Assembly (NCBI GenBank): GCA_964575095.1
Contig: CAZNPA010000002.1
Location: 186,001 to 250,000 of the forward strand
Direction: 5' to 3'
DNA length: 64,000 bases
Source: CAZNPA01 sp964575095
GTDB lineage: Bacteria; Pseudomonadota; Alphaproteobacteria; Rickettsiales; SXRF01
The notes beneath the pieces are model-generated. The model worked only from the letters and a program-made list of their open reading frames with translations. It was not told the DNA's origin and made no database searches. Shown here piece by piece: positions 47,677 through 55,656 of this stretch; position 1 is the stretch's first letter, and every line of letters starts with the position of its first letter. The position numbers were made by a program, and so were the translations under genes.

Positions 47677-48926
47677 TTATCGTGTTTCTTGATGAAATCG
47701 ACGATGATCGGCACGACGTGCTCGCGGAATTTGCGGCCATTGAAGATGCCGTAATGGCCGACGCCTTTTTGCAGGTGATGTTTTTTCATCGACGGCGGCA
47801 GGTTGGGGCAGAGCTTCTGCGCTGCTTCGGTCTGGCCAACGCCGGAGATGTCGTCGAGCTCGCCCTCTAGGGTGAGCAGCGCCGTTTTGGTTATCGCCTG
47901 CGGCTTGACCTTATGGCCGTCATATTCGAACTTGCCTTCCGGCAGCAGGTAGCGTTGGAACACCATGTCGATGCAATCGAGATAAAATTCGGCCGGCAGG
48001 TCGCAGACCGAGAGATATTCGTCATAGAATTTCTTGTGGGCGCGGGCGCTGTCGCCGTCGCCTTCGATCAGGTGCTTGAAGAGGTCGAGGTGGGCGTTAA
48101 CGTGGCGGTCCATGTTAAGGCTCATGAAACCGGAGAGCTGCAGGAAGCCCGGATAGACGCGGCGCATGAAGCCGGGATAATTGAACGGCACGCGCGTGAT
48201 GACGTGCGACTCGAACCAGGAGAGCGGCTTATGCATCGCCGATTCGTTGACCTTGGTCGGGTTGATGCGGGCGTCGATCGGGCCGCCGATTAAGGTCATT
48301 GAGAGCGGTACGCATTTGTCTTTGGCCTCGTTCATCACGGCGGCGGCGGCCATCACCGGCACCGACGGCTGGCAGACGGCCATCAAATGCACGTCGGGCC
48401 CGAGCTTGCGCACGAATTCCATGACGTAATAGACATAATCCTCGAGGCTGAATTCGCCCTGGGCCAGCGGCACGTCGCGCCCGTCGAGCCAGTCGGTGAT
48501 ATAGACGTCGACGAACGGCAGCATCGCCTCGACCGTGCCGCGCAAGAGCGTGGCGTGGTGGCCGGACATGGGCGCGACCAGCAGCAACTTGGGCTGCGGC
48601 TTGTCCATATTTTTTTCAAAATGCAGCAGGCGGCAAAACGGTTTGATGTCGATGGTCTTTTGCGTGACCTCGATCGTATGCTTACCGATCTTGGTGTGGG
48701 TGATGCCGAATTGCGGCTTGCGGTAGCGGTGCGTGACGCGCTCCAACACTTCCGCCGCCGCCGCCATGCTCTTGCCGAAACCGGTATAGGAGAAGGGCAT
48801 CAGCGGATGGCGGTGCAGCGCCTTACTCGCGCCGGCCAGCATGTTGAGCGGCGCGATGGCGGCGTAGTGCATTTCGTGCAGCTGGTAAAGGTGGCTATTT
48901 TCCCGCATGTGGATCATGGTGTTCAT
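47673..48926 (-). CDS. phaZ: intracellular polyhydroxyalkanoate depolymerase
   Basis: A 417-residue alpha/beta hydrolase of the intracellular PHB depolymerase family, beginning LYQLHEMHYAAIAPLNMLAG and with LLLVAPMSGHHATLLRGTVE, YITDWLDGRDVPLAQGEFSL and the cysteine nucleophile in LMAVCQPSVPVMAAAA. The Asp and His are in EGELDDISGVGQT and KGVGHYGIFNGR. It mobilises stored polyhydroxybutyrate granules. AAAGG precedes the ATG. Confidence 0.93.
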   Translation of the reverse strand: MNTMIHMRENSHLYQLHEMHYAAIAPLNMLAGASKALHRHPLMPFSYTGFGKSMAAAAEVLERVTHRYRKPQFGITHTKIGKHTIEVTQKTIDIKPFCRLLHFEKNMDKPQPKLLLVAPMSGHHATLLRGTVEAMLPFVDVYITDWLDGRDVPLAQGEFSLEDYVYYVMEFVRKLGPDVHLMAVCQPSVPVMAAAAVMNEAKDKCVPLSMTLIGGPIDARINPTKVNESAMHKPLSWFESHVITRVPFNYPGFMRRVYPGFLQLSGFMSLNMDRHVNAHLDLFKHLIEGDGDSARAHKKFYDEYLSVCDLPAEFYLDCIDMVFQRYLLPEGKFEYDGHKVKPQAITKTALLTLEGELDDISGVGQTEAAQKLCPNLPPSMKKHHLQKGVGHYGIFNGRKFREHVVPIIVDFIKKHDK

Positions 48927-48954
48927 TGCACCTTTCTATTTCATTTCTTTGGTA

Positions 48955-48983
48955 AGTATAGTCTTATTTTACCTGTCTCGTAA
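48955..48983 (-). promoter_or_regulatory. possible promoter of phaZ
   Basis: On the minus strand TATACT (48955-48960) is preceded after 17 bases by TTACGA (48978-48983). The -10 is good, the -35 weak. Confidence 0.5.
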
Positions 48984-49027
48984 TGAAAAAAGCATTAAGA
49001 GATAGCCCTAAATAAATGAACAAAACA

Positions 49028-49056
49028 TTAACATTGCCAAGCATTGTAGGTAATAT
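49028..49056 (+). promoter_or_regulatory. promoter of cyaY and the exporter
   Basis: TTAACA (49028-49033), 17 bases, TAATAT (49051-49056). RNA would start near 49063, only about five bases before the cyaY ATG, with no room for a ribosome site. Confidence 0.65.
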
Positions 49057-49067
49057 AAAAGACCGTT

Positions 49068-49400
49068 ATGAACGAAACCGCCAATCTTATAAACGAAAAC
49101 GAGTTCCATTCATTGGCCGACCGCTGGTTGGCGCACGTTACCGATCAGCTTGAAGAGATGGAAACACTGGATGTTGAATATCATAGCGGCATCGTCACCA
49201 TCACGCTGCCGTCGGGCAAGGCGCTGATCATCAACAAACACGCGCCCAGCCGCCAATTATGGCTGGCGTCGCCGCTTTCCGGCGGCCTGCATTTTTCCTG
49301 CAACGCTGAGAAAAAATGGGCGCTGACGGATGGCAGGACGCTGGAGGCAACATTGTCGCATGATTTGGAATCACTGGCTGGGATAAAAATAATGTTATGA
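49068..49400 (+). CDS. cyaY: iron donor protein CyaY (bacterial frataxin)
   Basis: A 110-residue frataxin: an acidic first helix (NENEFHSLADRWLAHVTDQL), then the strands with VEYHSGIVTITLPSG, INKHAPSRQLWLASPLSGGL and HFSCNAEKKWALTDG. It binds iron and tunes Fe-S cluster assembly. Frataxin is found in some Alphaproteobacteria and in Gammaproteobacteria. The stop overlaps the next gene by four bases; the reason for pairing with an exporter is unclear. Confidence 0.9.
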   Translation: MNETANLINENEFHSLADRWLAHVTDQLEEMETLDVEYHSGIVTITLPSGKALIINKHAPSRQLWLASPLSGGLHFSCNAEKKWALTDGRTLEATLSHDLESLAGIKIML

Positions 49401-51211
49401 CCGCCGCCAAAAGCGAAATAAAAAATCTGCTGCCGCTGTTGCGCTATGTAAAACCGTACCGCTGGCAGATTCTTGGCGCGATGCTGGCGCTGATCTTCAC
49501 CTCGTCGGCGGTGCTTGCTATGGGCGCCGGGTTGCGCTACCTCGTCGACGAGGGCCTTTCCAAAGGCGACGGCCATCTGCTCGATCGCGCATTTATATTA
49601 TTAATCGGTGTGACGCTGCTGCTGGCTATTGCTTCCTACACGCGGTTTTACCTGGTGTCGTGGATCGGCGAACACATGGTGGCCGACATCAGGAACGACA
49701 TCTACCGCCACATCGTCGCCATGCATATCGGTTTTTTTGAAACCGCCCGCACGGGAGATCTGCTGGCGCGCATTACCTCGGACACGACGGTGCTGCAATC
49801 CGTCATCGGCAGTTCGATCTCGATGGCGGTGCGTAATCTACTGCTTTGCATCGGCGGGTTTATCTTATTGCTGGTCACCAGCGCCCAGCTCACCAGCTAC
49901 GTACTGGCGATGATGCCGCTGGTGGTGGCGCCGATTATCCTGCTGGGAAAGCGCGTGCGGTCGCTGGCGCGCGAAGCGCAGAACAAGGTCGGCGACGTCA
50001 ACGCCCACGCCGAGGAAACGCTGTACGCCATCCGCACCGTGCAGGCGCTGGCGCTGGAGCGCCATGAAGAGCGGCGGTTTGCCGGTCAGGTGGAGATCGC
50101 GCTGGTGGCGGCGCTGGCGCGCGTGCGCCTGCGGTCGTTGCTGACGGCGCTGGTGATACTGCTGATCTTCGGCGCCATCGTCACCGTGCTCTGGTTCGGT
50201 GGGCACGATGTTCTGGCCGGGCATATCAGCGCCGGCGAACTGTCGGCCTTCCTGTTTTATTCGGTCGTCGTTGCCGGTTCGGTCGGTGCCTTGACCGAAG
50301 TCATCACCGACCTGCAGCGCGCTGCCGGTTCAGCCGAACGCATCAGCGAAATATTGGAGCTGGTTCCTCTTATCATCTCCCCCTCGAGGGGGGAGGTCGA
50401 CGCGCAAGCGTCGGGAGGGGGTTACTCTGTTGCAGCAAAGAACACCACCTCCCTAACCCTCCCCCCGAACGGGGGAGGTGAAATTAAGTTCGACCACGCC
50501 ACCTTCACCTATCCTTCGCGTCTCGACCGTCCTGCTATTGTGAATTTCAATCTTGACGTCAAATCCGGGGAGACCATCGCGCTGGTGGGGCCAAGCGGCG
50601 CCGGAAAGACCACTATTTTTCAACTGCTGCTTAGGTTTTACGACCCTGACAGCGGCCGCATCACTATGGACGGCGCCGATATCCGCACCCTCGATCTCGA
50701 AACGCTGCGTTCCATGATCGGCATCGTGCCGCAGGACCCGGTGATATTTTCCGGCAGCGCGCGCGAGAATATCCGCATCGGCAATCTGAATGCCTCCGAT
50801 GATGAGATTAAAGCGGCGGCGGAGATCGCCTCGGCGCTGGAATTTTTAGAAAAACTGCCGCACGGGATCGACACGTTCCTTGGCGAAAAAGGCATCCAGC
50901 TTTCCGGCGGGCAGAAGCAACGCATCGCCATCGCCCGCGCCGTTGTGCGCAACCCGCGCATTCTGCTTTTAGATGAGGCGACCTCGGCGCTTGATTCCGA
51001 AAACGAGCGGCACATCCAGCAGGCGCTGGCGCGCATCATGGTCGGGCGCACGACGTTCGTCATCGCGCATCGCCTGTCCACCATCGTCAAGGCTGACCGT
51101 ATCGTGCTCTTAAACGATGGCGGGGTCGAAATGATAGGAACGCACAGTGAATTGCTGGCCAAAAGCCCCCTTTACGCCCGCCTGGCCGAAATACAGTTTA
51201 AAGCAGCTTAA
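49397..51211 (+). CDS. ABC exporter, MsbA-like half-transporter (with in-frame repeat insertion)
   Basis: A 604-residue half-transporter: six membrane helices in the first 310 residues with MHIGFFETARTGDLLARITS, then a nucleotide-binding domain with Walker A GPSGAGKTT, Q-loop VPQDPVIFSG, signature LSGGQKQR, Walker B ILLLDEATSALD and H-loop IAHRLST. It most resembles lipid or multidrug exporters. Between the two domains, residues about 328-362 (SPSRGEVDAQASGGGYS to SLTLPPNGGGE) come from a palindromic C/G-run repeat. Relatives run directly from the last helix into the FxHVxFxYP-like FDHATFTYP strand. Confidence 0.92.
   Translation: MTAAKSEIKNLLPLLRYVKPYRWQILGAMLALIFTSSAVLAMGAGLRYLVDEGLSKGDGHLLDRAFILLIGVTLLLAIASYTRFYLVSWIGEHMVADIRNDIYRHIVAMHIGFFETARTGDLLARITSDTTVLQSVIGSSISMAVRNLLLCIGGFILLLVTSAQLTSYVLAMMPLVVAPIILLGKRVRSLAREAQNKVGDVNAHAEETLYAIRTVQALALERHEERRFAGQVEIALVAALARVRLRSLLTALVILLIFGAIVTVLWFGGHDVLAGHISAGELSAFLFYSVVVAGSVGALTEVITDLQRAAGSAERISEILELVPLIISPSRGEVDAQASGGGYSVAAKNTTSLTLPPNGGGEIKFDHATFTYPSRLDRPAIVNFNLDVKSGETIALVGPSGAGKTTIFQLLLRFYDPDSGRITMDGADIRTLDLETLRSMIGIVPQDPVIFSGSARENIRIGNLNASDDEIKAAAEIASALEFLEKLPHGIDTFLGEKGIQLSGGQKQRIAIARAVVRNPRILLLDEATSALDSENERHIQQALARIMVGRTTFVIAHRLSTIVKADRIVLLNDGGVEMIGTHSELLAKSPLYARLAEIQFKAA
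50377..50480. repeat. C/G-run palindromic repeat inside the exporter gene (in frame)
   Basis: The left end CTCCCCCTCGAGGGGGGAGG and the right end ACCTCCCTAACCCTCCCCCC with GAACGGGGGAGG after it match, in the opposite sense, the element at 26153-26276 (both have GGGTTAGGGAGG next to a C-run/G-run hairpin). It is about 104 bases and fully translated. Confidence 0.88.
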
Positions 51212-51282
51212 ATGCATTTTATTTTTAAGGATATAGTAATAAACCACTGTTAAACTAGACAAAATTTCGGTATGGTAGCCTC

Positions 51283-52353
51283 ATGGCCGGTGCGAATAAT
51301 AACAGCAAACATTTCAATCTCCCCTGGCACCAGTACGACCAGTATTGGATAAGCGTCGGCATGAAGAACAGCGCCCTGCCGATCGCCGTCGGGGAGGCAT
51401 TGCAAAAAGCCGGGATGCAGGCCGCCGGCAACCTGATGACTCTCAAAACCGGCCGTGACTGGAAAAAATCCTGGGACGCCATCTATACGCAGATCGGCTA
51501 TGCCGGCGCGCTGCAGTCGGTCGAAGTCTCCGTCATTCCCGGCGAAGCGCCGGTGGTGGGGAAATCGGTGATGGATTGGAAAACGGCAGCGTCGATGCAG
51601 CAGATTGCCGAAAGCCTGTGGCTGGGCGATGCGTTGATGGAAGATCGCCTGATGTGCTACCTGCAGCCGGTGGTGAGTGCCCGCGACAAAGTGTTCGGCT
51701 ACGAATCGTTCGCGCGCGCGCAGGGCGTCGGCGGCGAAGTCATCGGCGGCGACAAAATCATGGAGGCGAGCCGTGCGCTCGGCATCGAATACATGATCGA
51801 TCGCCACCTGCACGTGCAGGCGATCACCACCTTCGTCTGCAGCGATTTCGACGGATTTTTATTCGTCAATCTTTCGCCCGGCTTCATCCACCGCCCGGCG
51901 GTCTATCTCGAAGGATTATCCGAAACGGCGGCGAATTTCGGCATTGTGTCCAAACACGTAGTGCTTGATTTTACCCGCTCGGAAACGCCGCGCGATCTCG
52001 TGCACTTGAAAAGCATCTGCGAATACGGCCGTACGCGCGGTTATTCCATCGCGCTCGACGACATCGAGTCCATGGAAGGCGCGCGGAAGCTGGTGCCGGA
52101 TATCCGCCCCGATTTCGTCAAGATCGACCGCAACCTGGCCTGCAAATACGACGAGCCGACCAAGCGCGATACCATCAGCCGCATCGTCGAGCTGGTGCAT
52201 AAATCTGGCGGCACGGTGATCGCCGAGGGTGTCGAGACCGAAGCGGCGCATCTGGCGCTGAAGGCGCTTGGCGTTGACCTGTTCCAGGGCTATTATTTCT
52301 CGCCGCCGGTGCCGGTCGAGGTGGTGATCAAGAAAATCACCGGAACCAAGTAG
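51283..52353 (+). CDS. EAL domain protein with degenerate active site
   Basis: A 356-residue cytoplasmic protein with an unrecognised N-terminal 110 residues and an EAL fold. Some c-di-GMP/metal residues remain: Glu141 in YESFAR, Asn196 in NLSP, Asp259-Asp260, Lys280 in FVKIDR, Glu315 in AEGVET, Gln335 in FQGYYFSPP. But the TE motif reads TR (231-232) and the DDFGxGxS loop is replaced by DDIESMEG, so catalysis is doubtful. It may bind c-di-GMP or a partner protein. Two small signalling-like genes follow, 127 bases on. Confidence 0.85.
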   Translation: MAGANNNSKHFNLPWHQYDQYWISVGMKNSALPIAVGEALQKAGMQAAGNLMTLKTGRDWKKSWDAIYTQIGYAGALQSVEVSVIPGEAPVVGKSVMDWKTAASMQQIAESLWLGDALMEDRLMCYLQPVVSARDKVFGYESFARAQGVGGEVIGGDKIMEASRALGIEYMIDRHLHVQAITTFVCSDFDGFLFVNLSPGFIHRPAVYLEGLSETAANFGIVSKHVVLDFTRSETPRDLVHLKSICEYGRTRGYSIALDDIESMEGARKLVPDIRPDFVKIDRNLACKYDEPTKRDTISRIVELVHKSGGTVIAEGVETEAAHLALKALGVDLFQGYYFSPPVPVEVVIKKITGTK

Positions 52354-52479
52354 CTGATAATCATCATTATTTTTGCGATGACCCGTATTGTCATCAAACC
52401 TTAACTTTATCCACCCCTCTGGTTTCGGTAAGATAGCCGTTACCTAACGATGCAACTCGTTCATCAGGAGAATACATAT

Positions 52480-52917
52480 ATGTCGTTTGCCCCGGCCGGT
52501 GATTTGCAAGGTAAAAAGATTATGATCGCCACTGCTCCGGGCCAGTTCTTTGCCGATCCCATTAAAAAGGAATTGGAGAAACGTGGCGCCACGGTTGTGT
52601 TCTCACAACATTCTCCGCATAATTTGAGCAATGTGGAGGCAATTATTAAAGAGGTTTCCCATAATCGGCCGCATGCATTGTTAATCCACCGGCCTAATCT
52701 CTTGGAGCATGGAAGCATAGAAGCCGTTACGGAAATCGCCACGTGCACGAAAATCCCGGTCCTCGTTGAAGATGCGCACGCTCCGCATTTCCCAGGCGTA
52801 CGGGAAATCACGCAATTCGGCGTGGGGTATTTGCCACCCGGCGAGCCGGAGAAGGTTGCCTATGCCATTGCTGACCGAATCGCTCAGCAAGGCAGAGAAA
52901 CGCTCGGCAGGGGATAA
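52480..52917 (+). CDS. hypothetical protein, receiver-like (pseudo-receiver) fold
   Basis: A 145-residue single-domain protein with alternating strands and helices as in a CheY-like or B12-binding Rossmann fold (GKKIMIATAP, GATVVFSQH, HALLIHRP, KIPVLVEDAH, FGVGYLPPGEPEKVAYAI). The position of the phospho-acceptor Asp appears to be His or Arg in LLIHRPN, so it should not be phosphorylated in the normal way. I start at ATG 52480 with AGGAG nearby; the frame opens at 52450. It is followed three bases later by an ankyrin gene, probably in one operon. Confidence 0.6.
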   Translation: MSFAPAGDLQGKKIMIATAPGQFFADPIKKELEKRGATVVFSQHSPHNLSNVEAIIKEVSHNRPHALLIHRPNLLEHGSIEAVTEIATCTKIPVLVEDAHAPHFPGVREITQFGVGYLPPGEPEKVAYAIADRIAQQGRETLGRG

Positions 52918-52920
52918 AGC

Positions 52921-53553
52921 ATGAAAAAGTCCGAACCTCTGTCACCCGTACGAAAAAGCCGGTTGCTCTGCGAAGCGATTATGGGCAATGATTTGGATAA
53001 AGTGGACCAGTGGCTGCGAGACCCGGGCCTTGGACAGTTCATCGATATCGCTTTCAACAACAACCCGCCGCTGCATTGGGCGCTGTACAGCGGTCAGCCG
53101 GGTATCGCGAGAAAACTGCTGGCTGCCGGCGCGGCGGTCAATACGCAGGGCATGAACGACAACACGCCGCTTCATCTGGCGGCTTTGCGCACGGATAAGG
53201 ACATAATGCAGCAATTGCTTAAAAAGGGTGCGGACGTCACTGCCAGGAATGGGTATGGCGAAATTCCGCTGCATAATGCCGTCGGTGCCGGTATAGCAGA
53301 CAATATACGTTGTTTGGTCGACCGCAATCCCGAGACGGTCAATGCGCCGGACGACCATGGCAACACGCCGCTGCACCATGCGGTGCACCACCATGCAGAA
53401 AAGGCGGTGGAGGTGTTGTTAGAAAAAGGCGCCGACCCCACGCTGCGTAATGATCAAGAAATAAAGCCTGTTGATATAGCTGGAAACAACTGGGCGATCA
53501 AAAGATTGTTGCGTGATGCGGAACAGCGCTCTCCCTCTTCGGGGATTGCGTAA
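52921..53553 (+). CDS. ankyrin repeat protein
   Basis: A 210-residue protein with about five ankyrin repeats: PPLHWALYSGQPGIARKLLA, TPLHLAALRTDKDIMQQLLK, IPLHNAVGAGIADNIRCLVD, TPLHHAVHHHAEKAVEVLLE and a shorter last one. No signal peptide. A GGGGA site precedes the ATG. Ankyrin repeats bind proteins; in an alphaproteobacterium they can be internal adaptors or exported effectors, and nothing here decides which. Confidence 0.9.
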   Translation: MKKSEPLSPVRKSRLLCEAIMGNDLDKVDQWLRDPGLGQFIDIAFNNNPPLHWALYSGQPGIARKLLAAGAAVNTQGMNDNTPLHLAALRTDKDIMQQLLKKGADVTARNGYGEIPLHNAVGAGIADNIRCLVDRNPETVNAPDDHGNTPLHHAVHHHAEKAVEVLLEKGADPTLRNDQEIKPVDIAGNNWAIKRLLRDAEQRSPSSGIA

Positions 53554-53560
53554 TATTTTT

Positions 53561-54598
53561 TTAAGAAGTCGCCAGCACTTTGGGCGAGTGCGCCTGGTAA
53601 TAAGCGATGGTTTTTTTGAGCCCGTCGCGTAAGCTCGTTTTCGGCTGCCATCCCAGATAATTCTTAGCGTTGTCGATCTTGGGCACGCGTGCGACTAAAT
53701 CCTGGTAGCCTTTGCCGTAATATTCTTCGCCCTTGACGATTTTGAGCACGATCTCGGAGCGGATATTCTCAAAACCTTTGAACTCGCTCATCACATCGAG
53801 CATTTCTTCGGCGAGTTCCTTGATCGAAACATCGTTTTTGGGGTGGCCGAGATTGAAGATGCGGCCTTTGGCAGCGCCGTCTTTATTTTCGATGATGCGC
53901 ATCAGGCCGTCGATGGCGTCGTCGACATAGAGGAAACAGCGCCGCTGCGCGCCGCCGCCCACCAGAATGATATCGCGTTTATAGAAAATGTTGCTTAGGA
54001 ACTGCGTCACGACGCGGCTCGAACCTTCCTTGGATTCCCAGACATTGTCGAGCTTGGGGCCGAACCAGTTGAACGGGCGGAAGAGCGTGAAGTCGAGGCC
54101 TTTATGCTCGCCGTAGGCATAGATGACGCGGTCCATCAGCTGCTTGCTGCAGGAATAAATCCAGCGCTCTTTCTTGATTGGTCCGGTGACCAGCGTCGAT
54201 TCCTCCTCATCGTAAGGGTTGTCGGTCGACATGCCGTAGACTTCCGACGTCGAGGGGAAGATGATGCGCTTTTTATGCTCCACGCAGTGGCGCACGATTT
54301 CAAGATTGGCCTCGAAGTCGAGTTCAAACACCGAGAGCGGATCTTTGACGTAAGTCGCCGGTGTGGCAATGGCCACGAGCGGCAGCACGACGTCGCATTT
54401 TTTGATATGGTACTCGATCCATTCTTTATTGACGGTGATGTCGCCTTCGACGAAATTAAACTTGGGGTGCGCCAGGCACTCGCCCAGCTTGTCGCTTTGG
54501 ATGTCCATGGCGAAAATATCCCAGTCGCGGTGCGTCAGGATATGCGCGCTTAAGTTGCTGCCGATGAAACCGTTAGCGCCGAGGATGAGAAGTTTCAT
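53561..54598 (-). CDS. ArnA-type UDP-glucuronate decarboxylase (dehydrogenase domain alone)
   Basis: This 345-residue protein matches the C-terminal half of ArnA, which oxidises and decarboxylates UDP-glucuronate to UDP-4-keto-pentose. Features: LILGANGFIGSNL for NAD, FPSTSEVYGMSTDNPYDEEE, IYSCSKQLMDRVIYAYGE, LFRPFNWFGPKLDN, RCFLYVDDAIDGL and YYGKGYQDL. The N-terminal formyltransferase domain of ArnA is missing; the gene begins at the NAD-binding motif. It overlaps arnC by four bases and closes the arn-like operon. Confidence 0.92.
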   Translation of the reverse strand: MKLLILGANGFIGSNLSAHILTHRDWDIFAMDIQSDKLGECLAHPKFNFVEGDITVNKEWIEYHIKKCDVVLPLVAIATPATYVKDPLSVFELDFEANLEIVRHCVEHKKRIIFPSTSEVYGMSTDNPYDEEESTLVTGPIKKERWIYSCSKQLMDRVIYAYGEHKGLDFTLFRPFNWFGPKLDNVWESKEGSSRVVTQFLSNIFYKRDIILVGGGAQRRCFLYVDDAIDGLMRIIENKDGAAKGRIFNLGHPKNDVSIKELAEEMLDVMSEFKGFENIRSEIVLKIVKGEEYYGKGYQDLVARVPKIDNAKNYLGWQPKTSLRDGLKKTIAYYQAHSPKVLATS

Positions 54599-55569
54599 TG
54601 CTTTTTTCCCTGAATCCTGAATTCCGAATCCTGAATCCTATCTTCCAGCACCTCTTTCACAATATATTTCGGGCGGCTACGCACTTCTTTGTAAATGCGT
54701 CCGACATATTCTCCGATGATGCCCAGTCCGGTCATGGTCACCGAAATCAGCAGGAACATGATGGCAAACAGCGTGAACATGCCCTCGGCTTCCGGTCCCA
54801 GGATAATGCGGCGGCCGATCATGTAGACCACCAGCGCGAGGCTCAACGCCGACATCGCCATGCCGGCCAGCGTGAACAGTTGTAGCGGCACCAGCGAAAA
54901 GCCGGTGATGAGGTCGAAATTATAACGGATCAGCTTATAGAAATTGTAATTGGAGACGCCGGCGGCGCGCTCTTCGTGGCCGACCTGGATTTCAGTAGGG
55001 TTGGCGGCGAGTTCTTGCGACAAGGCGGTAATGAACGGCGAGGCGTCGCCGATCTCGACGATCTGGTCGACGATGATGCGGCGGTAGGCGCGCAGCATGC
55101 AGCCGTGGTCGCGCATGCTGATGTGGGTGATGCGTGCGCGCACGATGTTGGAGAATTTCGATACGGCGCGGCGCCAGGCCGGGTCGTTGCGGTTGGAGCG
55201 GTAACCGCCGACGACGTCGTGGCCTTGTTCGATCAACCCCAAGAGCTTCGGGATATCCTCCGGCGGGTTTTGCAGATCGCAGTCGAGCGTCACGACGACG
55301 TCGCCGCGCACATGCCCGAACCCGGCTATGATGGCGGGATGCTGGCCGTAATTGCGCATGAACTGTACGACGCGGATGACGTCCGGCCGTTTGCCAAACA
55401 GTTCCGCCAGCACTTTCTGGGAATGATCCTTGCTGCCGTCATTGACGAAAATCACTTCATACGGCTTGCCGTGCGCGTCCATGGTTTTAAGCAGCCGCAC
55501 GAACATGATCGGCAGCGTTTCTGCTTCGTTATAGACGGGGATGACGATGGAAATGTAGGGGTTGGTCAT
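54595..55569 (-). CDS. arnC: ArnC-like undecaprenyl-phosphate aminosugar transferase
   Basis: A family 2 glycosyltransferase of 324 residues (E. coli ArnC is about 322): IVIPVYNEAETLP, VTLDCDLQNPPEDIPKL, YRSNRNDPAWRR, then two C-terminal membrane helices. ArnC transfers the formylated aminoarabinose to undecaprenyl phosphate; here formylation seems absent, so the sugar may differ. The ATG at 55569 has AAGGA at the right distance; a GTG at 55587 lies in a repeat. The last residues (RIQDSEFRIQG) come from a heptamer array. Confidence 0.86.
   Translation of the reverse strand: MTNPYISIVIPVYNEAETLPIMFVRLLKTMDAHGKPYEVIFVNDGSKDHSQKVLAELFGKRPDVIRVVQFMRNYGQHPAIIAGFGHVRGDVVVTLDCDLQNPPEDIPKLLGLIEQGHDVVGGYRSNRNDPAWRRAVSKFSNIVRARITHISMRDHGCMLRAYRRIIVDQIVEIGDASPFITALSQELAANPTEIQVGHEERAAGVSNYNFYKLIRYNFDLITGFSLVPLQLFTLAGMAMSALSLALVVYMIGRRIILGPEAEGMFTLFAIMFLLISVTMTGLGIIGEYVGRIYKEVRSRPKYIVKEVLEDRIQDSEFRIQGKKQ
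54609..54636. repeat. heptamer array, four CCTGAAT units, at the arnC 3' end
   Basis: CCTGAAT, CCTGAAT, TCCGAAT, CCTGAAT in exact 7-base period; it encodes the end of the ArnC-like protein on the minus strand. Confidence 0.88.
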
Positions 55570-55582
55570 AAAATCCTTTATT

Positions 55583-55646
55583 GTCACCCCTGCGAAAGCA
55601 GGGGTCTTAATTAAGGTAACAAGATTCCCGCTTTCGCGGGAATGAC
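55583..55646. repeat. pair of small palindromes between arnB and arnC
   Basis: GTCACCCCTGCGAAAGCAGG (55583-55602), continuing GGTC, and GATTCCCGCTTTCGCGGGAA (55623-55642), continuing TGAC, each form a hairpin, and the outer GTCA/TGAC also pair. The sequences resemble widespread intergenic repeats. The element ends 10 bases from the arnB stop and lies 13 bases before the arnC ATG, and so shapes arnC translation. Confidence 0.8.
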
Positions 55647-55656
55647 AAGTAGTGGA

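Noticed and set aside
50377..50480. Frameshift or pseudogene in the ABC exporter
   Set aside because: The frame stays open through the repeat and all ATPase motifs follow in the same frame.
51283..53553. Toxin-antitoxin or phage defence module
   Set aside because: None of the three proteins has nuclease, NTPase or toxin motifs; a signalling role is a better fit.
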